Assembly (NCBI GenBank): GCA_938015435.1
Contig: CALLPN010000026.1
Location: forward strand, 1 to 43,901
Source: an uncultured Saprospiraceae bacterium
GTDB taxonomy: Bacteria > Bacteroidota > Bacteroidia > Chitinophagales > Saprospiraceae
DNA length: 43,901 nt
Direction of reading: 5' to 3'
Notes under the pieces: generated by a model
Seen by the model: only the letters and a program-made list of their open reading frames with translations
Told to the model about the DNA's origin: nothing
The model's database searches: none
Shown here: positions 24,219-34,000 of the stretch, in pieces
How the letters are laid out: every line of letters begins with the position of its first letter
Numbering within the stretch: the stretch's first letter is position 1
Translations under genes and position numbers: made by a program

Positions 24219-24905
24219 ATGAAAAATATAAATTACTTCCTGATTTTTACATTATTTGCAACCCTATTAACCTCTTGTGTAGGTGATGATATTGTCGAAG
24301 ATAGAGTCGATGAAGAGTTAAGAATAACCAATGCAATAGATACGATTGGTATGAACTCTACTTATCAATTTGAAACTCTCTATTTAGATAATGTTGGTGT
24401 TAGGCAAGAAGCGAATATAGAATGGTCTAGTTCTGATAATACATTGGTGAGTATTAATAATAATGGATTGGCCGAAGGCTTAGGAAATGGAAGCGTTACT
24501 CTCACTGCAGAATATCAAGGCTTGGATACATACTTATTACAGTCGATAGAAGTCGTGGTTGGAGAAAGTACAACAGAAGTGGAGAATGAAGAATCAATCA
24601 AGGAGGGAGTTATAATAACTACCAGTTCCTATGTGCTTGAAGGAAGTTTTGAATTACAAGAATTAGATGGTAATCTTATAATACAAATAGCAGATAACTA
24701 TAAAGCTTCGACAGCATTGCCTGGACTGTTTGTGTATTTATCTAATAATGCAAATTCGATTGGTGGAGCTCATGAAATTGCAGCGGTCTCTACATTTAAT
24801 GGAGCACATACTTATACGATCCCTAATGTAGGTATCGACGATTATAAGTTTCTCTTATATTTTTGTAAGCCTTTTAATATTAAAGTTGGAGATGGTAGTT
24901 ATTAG
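24219..24905 (+). CDS. Lipoprotein with Ig-like and DM13 domains
   Basis: The ATG at 24219 is chosen because it gives a clean lipoprotein signal (LLTSC, C20). The frame is open upstream to 24102, but those 39 residues do not look like part of the protein. The 228-residue product has an acidic stretch after C20 (VGDDIVEDR), of the kind associated with surface export of lipoproteins in this phylum. A bacterial Ig-like (Big_2-type) domain follows at about 30-115 (IEWSSSDNTLVSINNNGLAEG). The C-terminal domain at about 135-228 (LEGSFELQELDGN...LFVYLSNN...FLLYFCKPFNIKVGDGSY) matches the DM13 pattern, including its single conserved Cys. DM13 has been proposed to take part in electron transfer; that is a family-level proposal. 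An outer-membrane barrel gene follows after 56 nt. Confidence 0.82.
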   Translation: MKNINYFLIFTLFATLLTSCVGDDIVEDRVDEELRITNAIDTIGMNSTYQFETLYLDNVGVRQEANIEWSSSDNTLVSINNNGLAEGLGNGSVTLTAEYQGLDTYLLQSIEVVVGESTTEVENEESIKEGVIITTSSYVLEGSFELQELDGNLIIQIADNYKASTALPGLFVYLSNNANSIGGAHEIAAVSTFNGAHTYTIPNVGIDDYKFLLYFCKPFNIKVGDGSY

Positions 24906-24961
24906 AAATAAGTGTCTAAAACAAATTGGAATTTTAGTTTCGATTTAGAAAATCAAAAGAA

Positions 24962-25834
24962 ATGAAAAACATACTCATTTATACAATCGCAATATTATTA
25001 ATTTCTACATCCGTATTTGCTGGAGGACCATGGCCTCAGTCCAAAGGGGTAGGATATTTCAAACTTTCAGAATGCTGGACTAATTTTGATCAACACTTTA
25101 CGGATGAGGGTTCAATTGATCCTAATAATACCACAGGAATATATAATACCGCCTTTTATGGTGAGTATGGTTTGACAAATAGATTTACTTTGATTGCTAA
25201 TGCGAATATATTTAGCCGAAATGTGGTAAACAATCAGGTATCTGGTACCAATGGAAGTGTTATTGTGGCTGGGGATGCTTACAATGGGTTAGGAGATATA
25301 GATTTGTCAATTAAGTATGGATTAACTGGAGTTGGATCTAAGTATCCTATTGCTATTACTGCTACGTTTGGATTACCAACTGGAGCTACCAATAAAGGTG
25401 ATTTTGGCAATTTGGCCACAGGAGATGGGGAGTTTAATCAGATCTTGCAGATAGATGCAGGAACCGGATTTAAACTAGGCAAGCATAATGCATATGCTAG
25501 TGCATATGGTGGATTCAACAATAGAACTAATGGCTTTTCAAATGAACTTAGATTTGGAGCGGAAATAGGTGTAGGATTGTTGAATTCTAAACTTTGGCTA
25601 GCTACTAAGTTTAATGTGGTAGAATCTAGGAAGAATGGTGAGACGGCGGAGACGATTACTAATACAAGTATCTTTGCTAACAATACTGAGTTTGCAAGTT
25701 TTTCGATTGAGGTTAATTATTACTTTTCCAAAAGGGTAGGTATGTCTGCCAATTTTGCAGGTGCTTTTAGAGGTGAAATCATAGCCGCAGCACCTAGTTA
25801 TAGTGTAGGTGTATTTTATGATATGAGTAAATAA
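24962..25834 (+). CDS. Outer-membrane beta-barrel protein
   Basis: The 290-residue protein has a signal peptide (1-20, ending SVFA). The mature part starts GGPWPQSKGVGYFKLSECW and is made of alternating beta strands with aromatic girdle residues, ending in a short strand and basic residue (YSVGVFYDMSK). This is the profile of a Bacteroidota outer-membrane barrel of roughly 12 strands, similar to proteins labelled transporter or porin-like. No substrate can be read from the sequence. It lies 56 nt downstream of the DM13 lipoprotein gene on the same strand, so the two are probably co-transcribed and may work together at the outer membrane. Confidence 0.82.
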   Translation: MKNILIYTIAILLISTSVFAGGPWPQSKGVGYFKLSECWTNFDQHFTDEGSIDPNNTTGIYNTAFYGEYGLTNRFTLIANANIFSRNVVNNQVSGTNGSVIVAGDAYNGLGDIDLSIKYGLTGVGSKYPIAITATFGLPTGATNKGDFGNLATGDGEFNQILQIDAGTGFKLGKHNAYASAYGGFNNRTNGFSNELRFGAEIGVGLLNSKLWLATKFNVVESRKNGETAETITNTSIFANNTEFASFSIEVNYYFSKRVGMSANFAGAFRGEIIAAAPSYSVGVFYDMSK

Positions 25835-25900
25835 CAATCCTTTTTATAAAACTAATTGTTGTAATACTTAAGATAGATGGTCACAACTGATTTTTCTTTC

Positions 25901-25908
25901 TAGTTTTG
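25901..25908 (+). promoter_or_regulatory. -7 box (TAGTTTTG) just before the WYL regulator
   Basis: TAGTTTTG matches TAnnTTTG and is only 4 nt from the ATG at 25913. No good -33 element is found at the normal distance. The transcript would start at or inside the start codon if the box is used. Confidence 0.35.
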
Positions 25909-25912
25909 TGGT

Positions 25913-26623
25913 ATGAAAGATCCCAAAGAGCTTAATAGACTTTCAAGACTAACAGCGATTCTTACCTTTCTACAGACGAAGACGATGGTGACTTCCACAG
26001 AATTGGCAAGTAGATTCGATGTTAATAAACGGACGATTTATAGAGATATCAAGTCTTTAATTGATTCTGGAGTACCTATCTATGCAGAAGAAGGAAAAGG
26101 GTATAAGTTAGTAGATGGTTATAATCTGCCACCAGTAATGTTTTCGGATGAAGAAGCTCATGCCTTGATCACGGCGGAGAAAATAATAGCGAAGAATAAA
26201 GATCAATCACTAGTAGAGGCACACCATAAGGCAGTAGAGAAAATTAAGGCAGTTCTTAGAATGAAGGATAAAGATTCGGTTAATCAGCTATCTGATAGGA
26301 TCACAAATTTGACGAATCTCAGAAAAGAAACTACAAGTAACAATCTACTCGATATCCAGTCAGCAATTACACGCAGTATATGTATTAAGATATCTTACCG
26401 TACAGCATCTGTTGAGAGTGTTACTGAAAGATTCATTGAGCCAATGGCTATTTATCATACCAGAGATAATTGGGTAGTCATAGCTTGGTGTCGCTTACGT
26501 AATGCATTCAGAGAATTTAGATTAGATCGTATAGTAGATTTTAAACTTACTATAGAAGTGTATTCAGAGCGAAAATTTGACCTATTGCAGTACTTTATGG
26601 AACAGAGAAACAATGATTATTAA
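25913..26623 (+). CDS. YafY/PafC-type WYL-domain transcriptional regulator
   Basis: The 236-residue protein has an N-terminal winged helix-turn-helix of the HTH_11 type (residues 5-60: LSRLTAILTFLQ...VNKRTIYRDIKSLIDSGVPI). A linker follows, then a WYL domain (about 140-225) that ends in the family signature YHTRDNWVVIAWCRLRNAF and REFRLDRI. WYL domains sense small molecules or nucleic acids. The next gene, a GyrI-like effector-binding protein, lies 136 nt downstream on the same strand behind its own promoter and is a plausible target. Length and motifs are complete. Confidence 0.92.
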   Translation: MKDPKELNRLSRLTAILTFLQTKTMVTSTELASRFDVNKRTIYRDIKSLIDSGVPIYAEEGKGYKLVDGYNLPPVMFSDEEAHALITAEKIIAKNKDQSLVEAHHKAVEKIKAVLRMKDKDSVNQLSDRITNLTNLRKETTSNNLLDIQSAITRSICIKISYRTASVESVTERFIEPMAIYHTRDNWVVIAWCRLRNAFREFRLDRIVDFKLTIEVYSERKFDLLQYFMEQRNNDY

Positions 26624-26700
26624 TTAATTCTTTAGTTCGACTAATCGCCAAATAATTATAATATATAAATAACTTTCACTCCTCGTTTAGACCCTTGACA

Positions 26701-26708
26701 TACCTTTG
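26701..26708 (+). promoter_or_regulatory. -7 box (TACCTTTG) before the GyrI-like gene
   Basis: TACCTTTG is an exact TAnnTTTG match. A start near 26714 would leave a 46-nt leader before the ATG at 26760. This argues against the upstream in-frame start at 26706, which overlaps the box. Confidence 0.5.
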
Positions 26709-26759
26709 TCATACCCAGCTTCTACATTTGTTATTATTAATAAAACAATAAAACATTTG

Positions 26760-27221
26760 ATGATGAAAAAAGTAAAATTAGATTCTTTACACGTAATAGG
26801 AGTATTCACAAAGACAAGTAACCAAGATCAACAAGCAGCTAAAGATATCCCCGCTTTATGGCAACGATTTATGCAAGAGGAGACTGGTGTGAAAGTTAGT
26901 AATCGAATAGGTGATGAAATCGTATGTGCTTATCTTGAGTACGAAGGTGATCATATGGCTCCTTATACATGTCTAGTTGGGTATAAAGTACCTAACTTGG
27001 ATGTAATCCCTGAAGGGATGAAGGGAATCACGATTCCAGGTGGAAATTACAGTAAGTTCTTAGCAAAAGGTGATCTTACTGGATCTGCATTGTGGGAAGT
27101 TTGGACTGGAATATGGAAAACAGATATTGATCGTACGTTTGATATAGATTTTGAATTGTATGGTGAGAAATCATACCCAATTAATGATGGTGAAGCTGAT
27201 GTATATATTGGTGTGAAATAA
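26760..27221 (+). CDS. GyrI-like/AraC effector-binding domain protein
   Basis: I use the ATG at 26760 (153 residues). The frame is open to 26706, but that start lies in the -7 box. The protein is a stand-alone GyrI-like small-molecule-binding domain (AraC_E_bind type). It has KLDSLHVIGVFTKTS at the N-terminus, a W-x-R-F segment, the ITIPGGNYSKF strand, a WEVWTGIW helix, and a conserved DFELYG motif near residue 136 whose Glu often contacts the ligand. Such proteins bind or hydrolyse cationic, cyclopropanoid or drug-like molecules; which one is unknown here. It follows the WYL regulator, a pairing common in bacteria, and is closed by a terminator at 27251. Confidence 0.88.
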   Translation: MMKKVKLDSLHVIGVFTKTSNQDQQAAKDIPALWQRFMQEETGVKVSNRIGDEIVCAYLEYEGDHMAPYTCLVGYKVPNLDVIPEGMKGITIPGGNYSKFLAKGDLTGSALWEVWTGIWKTDIDRTFDIDFELYGEKSYPINDGEADVYIGVK

Positions 27222-27250
27222 TTATTAAGAAAATAAATGCATATTATATT

Positions 27251-27285
27251 GGATATTACCTGTCAGGGTAGTGTCCATTTTTTTT
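27251..27285 (+). terminator. Rho-independent terminator after the GyrI-like gene
   Basis: GGATATTACC (27251-27260) pairs with GGTAGTGTCC (27267-27276) as 10 pairs including two G-U pairs, with a 6-nt loop, then A and eight Ts at 27278-27285. Confidence 0.85.
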
Positions 27286-27302
27286 CAAGGAGATAGCTAT
27301 AT

Positions 27303-27896
27303 TTACTTTATGTATTCTTGATCTATACGATACTGACTTTTTTCTAAGTTGGCGTCCAAAAAGGTCATCAGTTTATCAACACGTTGAACAGTAAAAATAG
27401 ATATACAATTAACTATAGGTTTTTGTATGTATTTAGCGTCATTTGGATGTCTAGTATCCAATGAGATAGTTTCTTTGAATCCTATTCTTGATTTATCGGT
27501 TTTCAGTACTAGGTTGGCAATTACTTTGTTACTTCTCGCAGAATCTTTTCTTTCCATATCTGAAACATACTCTAACGATCCGGTATAGAAATTATAACTC
27601 CACCAATATTCATAGATTAATGGATATTTTACTTTTTGAGTGTCAAAATTGCTCCAGATCTTTATCTCTTTGTTTTGATGATCAATGTAGATATAGCCAA
27701 TGCTAGCAAATAGTAGACATGCTGTTATAATAGAAGGAATTGCTATAGCATACAAAAGGCTAGTTGAAGAGAGTACAAGTATGAATGTTAGAATAATAAC
27801 AACATAGATATAGATTCTGAAAATTATAAACAGATCTAAGCTTAAGAAGTAGTATTTATTTTTAATAGTCAAAGGGTTATACTTTATTGGAATCAA
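27303..27896 (-). CDS. Two-helix membrane protein of unknown function
   Basis: The 197-residue product has two adjacent hydrophobic helices at about 22-45 and 48-70, then a soluble C-terminal domain (about 73-197) containing EYWWSYNFYTG and ISLDTRHPND. The start is uncertain: the first usable codon is a TTG at 27896, an in-frame TAA lies a few codons upstream, and the next Met is deep inside the protein. It resembles bacterial membrane proteins with a PH-like cytoplasmic domain, but I cannot identify it. It lies downstream of the giant gene's terminator on the same strand, so it is probably expressed from its own promoter near 27925-27942. Confidence 0.6.
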   Translation of the reverse strand: MIPIKYNPLTIKNKYYFLSLDLFIIFRIYIYVVIILTFILVLSSTSLLYAIAIPSIITACLLFASIGYIYIDHQNKEIKIWSNFDTQKVKYPLIYEYWWSYNFYTGSLEYVSDMERKDSARSNKVIANLVLKTDKSRIGFKETISLDTRHPNDAKYIQKPIVNCISIFTVQRVDKLMTFLDANLEKSQYRIDQEYIK

Positions 27897-27924
27897 TAGT
27901 TTAATGTCACTAAGTTAGAGATAG

Positions 27925-27942
27925 TATCTTTGTTTAAAGATA
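27925..27942. promoter_or_regulatory. Inverted repeat carrying -7-like boxes on both strands
   Basis: TATCTTT-GTTT-AAAGATA is a perfect 7-4-7 inverted repeat. On the minus strand TATCTTTA is one base from TAnnTTTG and would start transcription near 27918, 20-odd nt before the TTG at 27896. On the plus strand TATCTTTG is a full match. Confidence 0.35.
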
Positions 27943-27952
27943 GTTATGCCAT

Positions 27953-27988
27953 AAAAAAACAGCTTAACCATCAATGACGGTTAAGCTG
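27953..27988 (-). terminator. Rho-independent terminator of the giant gene
   Basis: A 10-bp perfect stem (CAGCTTAACC at 27960-27969, GGTTAAGCTG at 27979-27988) with a 9-nt loop is followed on the minus strand by seven Ts. It lies 25 nt beyond the stop of the giant gene. Confidence 0.92.
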
Positions 27989-28013
27989 CTATAATTCCTA
28001 TTCGTAATTAGAA

Positions 28014-31000
28014 CTATTCTACTTTCATCATACTTCTTACACCTTCAAAATCTCCAGCTTCTAACTTGTAGTATAAAATACCAGTAGGAGGAAGACCTTC
28101 AGATTTGATGAGTACGGTATGTTCACCAGTACTATATAAGTTAGTAATCGTTTTGTATACTTTTCCTGTTGCATCGTAGATTGTAATGGTAACATCACTT
28201 TCTTTTGCAATACTAAATTCAATGCTCGTTTCTGTTATAAATGGGTTTGGCTCGTTTTGATATAGCTTGTATTCACTTATATCTGATCTATCTATCCATT
28301 GTATAGTAAGATCTCGAATTTCGATAGTTTCGCCTGTGTATATTTCAGGTCTCATCTGAGTGGTAATGAATTGAATGTCTCTATCAGATACTTCTGATGC
28401 ATCCACATCTAAAGTGAAAAGAATTTCGTTTTTGGTTACATAGCTACCAATTAAATGATTCCATGCGATCCGCACTTCTTCATTTTCTGGTTGATACATA
28501 GTACCTTCATTAAGTTCTATACTTCCACTTGCGAAAGACGATATCGATGCGCTAGAAGATATTTGAGTTTGGAGTCCTTTTATAACTCCAGTCTCTGATG
28601 CTCTAAACTCAAGTCTCACTTGCTCATTTTCTATTGGCAACTGAGAGATGTTAATTACGTAATCATTTTCTGACCTTGCATCGGCAGTGCCTATTCCTGT
28701 AAATCCTGGATTGAATGATTGATTAACATCACCAATCTTGACGGCCACAAAATCCGCGTGATCTATCGTTTCCATTAATTCATCATACTCTAACATTTCT
28801 GGGAATGGGAAAGGTTCTTGGATGTCGAAGAATTCATGATTACTATCTACAAATCTCCATGAAGAGTTAGGTATACTATCTATGACTCCTAATACTAACT
28901 TACGAAGCTGAACAATATCTCCAGAACTTACTTTGTCATCATTATTTATATCCGCTGCTATGACTTTATATGGTGAAGTGAATGGATTGAAAAATAGAAT
29001 ATGATCTTGAATCAAAATAAGGTCAAGTGTACTTACACCTTCTAAGTAACTAGTGTTTCTTTTAGCTGTCAATTCAAAATTGTAGTTAGCTGGATTAGTT
29101 GGGAAAGAGTATTCCCCTAATACATCTGTACTATCTACGTGTGGATATTCAGCATAGAAGGTTTCAATTAGTACTTCTACGTCCTTCATTGTCTTTTCAT
29201 CTTCAGTAGCGATTCTACCTTCTACACCAACGATACCATTTACACTATCGACACAAAGGTTAAGATTATCTTGAACCTCAATTTGAACCATACAGAATGC
29301 TTGATTTCCGCTTTCATCCATAACCCACATTTCTAAGTCGAATACTTGAGCGACACCGTTTTCAATATCTGCACATGTGTATGTAATCGAAGGAACAAAA
29401 CTATCACCTGAGAATGAATAAACAAGATCTTCTGGTGCAGTACAATTATCTGTACTAGCGACATTGAAGTCCGTAGCCCAGATTCCAGTTGATCCAGAAC
29501 CATCCATAAGTACGATTGCTAAATCAGCATAACAATAAGGGGCTGGAGCTTTTCCATCTCTAATTGTAATTTCTTGAGTACATGAGGATTCGTTTCCACA
29601 ACCATCTGTTACATCCCAAACGATATTGTAAGTTGCGGTGATTAGGTTTTCTAAAGTAACAGAAATACTATCTCCATAAACGGACCCTTGAATATCAAAA
29701 TCGCCATCCCAGTCAGTATCTACTTGATACGTCCAAAATAGTGGTTCATTGATACCACAAGCCATGTCAGTAGCTGACATAGATACCTCTACATCTCCAA
29801 GACAACCGTTAGCTAATAGATCTACATTTATTGATTCACAGTTATCAATTATTGGTGCTGTAGTGTCCGAAATTTTGATAGTCTGAGTATGAGTCCATAT
29901 TCCTCCATTAGAAGGATTGTTTGGATCGTATGTACACCAATCTATCACTCTGTAATTGCGTAATATCTTATAGCAAACACCATCGGTAAAGTTGAACGTA
30001 TCTACAATAACGTTCCATCCTAATAAGTCACAGAAACCACTATCGATTATAGGTGACATTAAGTCAACATTGTCAAGGCAGTCTCCTTCAAAATCACTTG
30101 GCCAAACGATGTTACCATCGAAAGGTGAATAACCTTCAACATTGATTCGTTGATCACAGGTTACATTGGTACCATCTACCGACCAAACTCTAATAATGAA
30201 TCCAATACCACAATCGTTAAGATTAGTAGTTATATCATCATAACTCATGGTACGATTAGAACAGCTAGATTCTACAGATGCCGTACCCGTGATTGCTAAA
30301 TCATCTTTATCATCATCACAATTGATAGTTATTTCCATTGGACAATTAATGGTTGGCAGTATTTTTTCCTGAACGAAAACTTGTACGTCACATTCACTAT
30401 ACTGATCACCGTCAGATCCAAAAATACCATCTCCATCAGCATCATCCCAAACTCTAAGTGTTACCATATGGAAAGTATCTATAAGATCTTCACAACAGAA
30501 TTCTACGAAGTCTCCAGGAATAAGATTTTCTGGTCTGTCGCAATTGTCAGTATCTCTATAGACTTGCATAAAGATATTACTACATCCATCGTACGAACCG
30601 TTATCTACACTCTCTGGGTAAAGTGTTGCTTCTCCCGGAGAAGTAAGTCCAACTACTATTTGTTGTAGACAAATTACTTGTGGCGCGGCGAGATCCTTAA
30701 CTGTAATTGTAAAGCTGCACTCAGCATAATTACTACAGTAATCCTTAGCCCTAATACGAACTAAGTGATCTCCAGCGGTCATGTTTGTCAGCTCAAATGT
30801 TCCATCGTCATTTTTGATTACAGTACCAAGAGATACCGTTACGGTAACTTCTTTAAGACCACCGCAATTGTCTTCGATAAATCCATTGAAGTCTGGAATA
30901 GTATAACTCGCACTGCATGTCCAAGGATCAGAACTTACAACTACATCTTCTGGGCATTCTGTAAAGACAGGAGGAGTGGTGTCTAGTATTTTTATAACTT

Positions 31001-34000
31001 GATAATGCTCAATTGGGTTGACTAGGTTTTCTACCGGTGCGCACATATCAAAGACAAACCATTTACGGAGTATCAAGTAACTACCATCACAAACGAAAAG
31101 TATCTGATCGTCCCAATTCCAAGATGCCATACATAGACCATCTGATTCTAATTGAATTTCTTGTCCATTGATCAGTGGATAGCCTGTATTATCTGGGTGC
31201 AACAATGTAGGATCGTTAGAAACATCATTACAATCTAAAGCTGTTTCTATAGTTTGATCTTCTGGGAATTCTACATTGTCAAGATCAAACGAACCGATAG
31301 TAATAGTTTGTGTTCCTTGGAGCACGTGATTGCTTTCGTCAGTTATAGTCCAAGTTCGGATTATTTCTGCTCTTGGGTTATTACATAATCCGAAGTCTTC
31401 AAAATTATCACTATAAGTAATATTAATGTCTTGTTCGCATGTAAGTATTTCTGGATAACCTAGAGAATCAGGTGTGATATCATTGTTGCAAAATATCAAA
31501 GTATCCGCTGGATATTCTACCTCAGGTATTAATTTTAGCTCTACGAGAATCTGAGTAGAACAACAATTAGTGATCGATCCGGTGGAGCATACCGTAGCTG
31601 TTACAGATTGCCCAACATGATCTAAACCAACAAAATTGGTTCCTTCTTGAGATGTACCAATGAGTGTACCTGCATCATCGGTTAAGGTGACATCATAATC
31701 ATCAAAACATGCATAGTCACTTCCTTCCAGTAACATACTTGAAGTGATTTCTGCAGTACAGTTTTGATCTAGTGATAGATTGATATTGCCGTTACATATT
31801 AATGCCGCTCCGTCTTCTACTTGAAACTCAGTTACATTTACATTGAAACTACAAGTTGTGCTGTTTCCAGAGGCATCAAAAATAGTTACTGTTACAAGAG
31901 TATTTCCTGCAGAGAAACTAAAGCCTGGAGCTGGGTCAAACAATAAGCTTTCCATTGCACAATTGTCAGTAACTTGAGGTGAAACTGCATTTCCATCATC
32001 ATCAAGATTATCAAGTCCTAGTAAATTTGGATAAGTTATTTGAGTTGCACATTGCCCACCTTCAAGAGCTATATTGATATCTTGACATCCATCAGTTAAG
32101 CCGTCTCCATTGCCGATGAAAACTGGATCTTCATCATCAATAACGGTGACTTGATAACTACAAGTAGATATATTACCAGATCCATCAGTCAATGTGTAGA
32201 TCACTTCTGTAATACCGACTGCGAAATTGTAAGTCACTTCTTCGCCACCTATAACTGGGCCCCCACCTGGAAGCGTAATAGGTTCTACTAATGATACTGA
32301 AGCAGATCCAGATGGTGCATTTACATCTTCAAAATTGACTACTATACTTCCTTGTCCGCAAGCATCTGCTGCGATTGGATGGATAGATGTAAATTCTGCA
32401 GAACATAGTCCTGGATCATTAGAAAGTAAAGTATCTGTTTGTGAATAAGTTTGTAACTCTCCAAGTTGTAATGTCCAATTGTTAAGTTTTCCAAGTACTA
32501 GGTCATCCCCAAACATTTGTAAAGTCCAATCTCCTTGTGCATTTTCACCATAGAAATTATACAATGGATTCAACGGTTGCGAAGTATCAGAAGCTCCTAG
32601 TGGAGAACAAGCTAATGCTGTAATTACATTATTAGATTCATCATCTAAACTAATGTCAAAATCGGCTTCTCCTGGACATTGTCCATCGAGTAACATAACA
32701 ATAGTACCTCGAGGGGAAGTCAAGCTGATTGAAAGATCTCCCATGTCAGGGTAGGCACCTTCTAAGTCGATTATGTTTACATCGGATAATGTGAAGTTGT
32801 CATTTATAGTAATAATAGATTCAGTACAAGCTCCTTCGAGGATAAGTAAAGGTGTATCTGTTGATGGATACTCTTTTTCACTTAGCTCTGCACAGAATGC
32901 AGGTTCCCTGTCAATTACAGTTACTGCGAATTCGCACATTTCCATGCTTGGACCTTCGCTCTGTAAACTTGTTGTCGTTCCGTTGTCTGGACTGATTTGT
33001 AAATCAGGATTCAATATACCAAAGCTCTCTCCTGCACAAGATGATATTGCATTCCAATCCGCATTACTATCCGTGTCACAAGTAAATGGTCGATATATAT
33101 TGGCAGATGAAATATCACCGGTAAATGTAAAGTTAGTAGGTGTATAAGCGAACAATGCTACTCCATCTATTTGGTAGTTCATGAAGTATGCATAGTATCC
33201 AACAGGAGCATTAGCATCTACAATTCCCATGTTTTGAGTATAGACTTCACCTGGAGACAATATCGTTATTTCTGGAACGGTAAATTCTATATCACTTTCT
33301 CCTTCTCTTGCGAAAACGAGACCAGAGATATTTACTGAAGCTGCACCGAAGTTAGTAAGTTCTATACTTGCTTCTAGGCCATCATGTTGTACTTCTGTAA
33401 TAAGTAATAATGGTTGATCCTGTACTTTGTATTTGACAATATTTGTTCCTGAAGGGAATTCTACTCCACTTGCATCATCCAGTCCACAATGAATTATAGT
33501 ACCACTTTCGTCAGTGACCATATAACTTACATTCAGATTGTCAGGACAGTTGTCTAAGACATCAAATGGCTCTATACCATTTACTCGTGCTCCACATTTT
33601 CCAGCATCAGAATTGACGGTAGCATCTACTGGACAAGAAATTGATGGAGGCGTATGGAAGTCATTTACAATTACATCTATGATACACGTGTCTGATGCAT
33701 TACCAAATATATCGTATGCCACAAACGTTTGTCTTGTACGTCCCACAGGAAATAAACTACCAGAACTAAATCCGGTAAGGTCTAGTTGTCTAATTGTATC
33801 CAAACCACATTGTGCTTCAGCTTGAGGAGCGGAGTAGTTTACAAATGAGCTACACCATCCTTCTGGAGCATCTACGATTACCGGTGGTCTTGGACAATTA
33901 GTAAATTGAGGTACGGCACAATTCAATTGGAAAGGAGTAGGCTCAGTATCATTATTTGGATTTCCGTCGTTATCAAAATCAGGATTAGAGCCATCATGAG

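Noticed and set aside
26706..26759. An N-terminal extension of the GyrI-like protein
   Set aside because: It overlaps the -7 box at 26701-26708, and the added residues do not belong to the domain.
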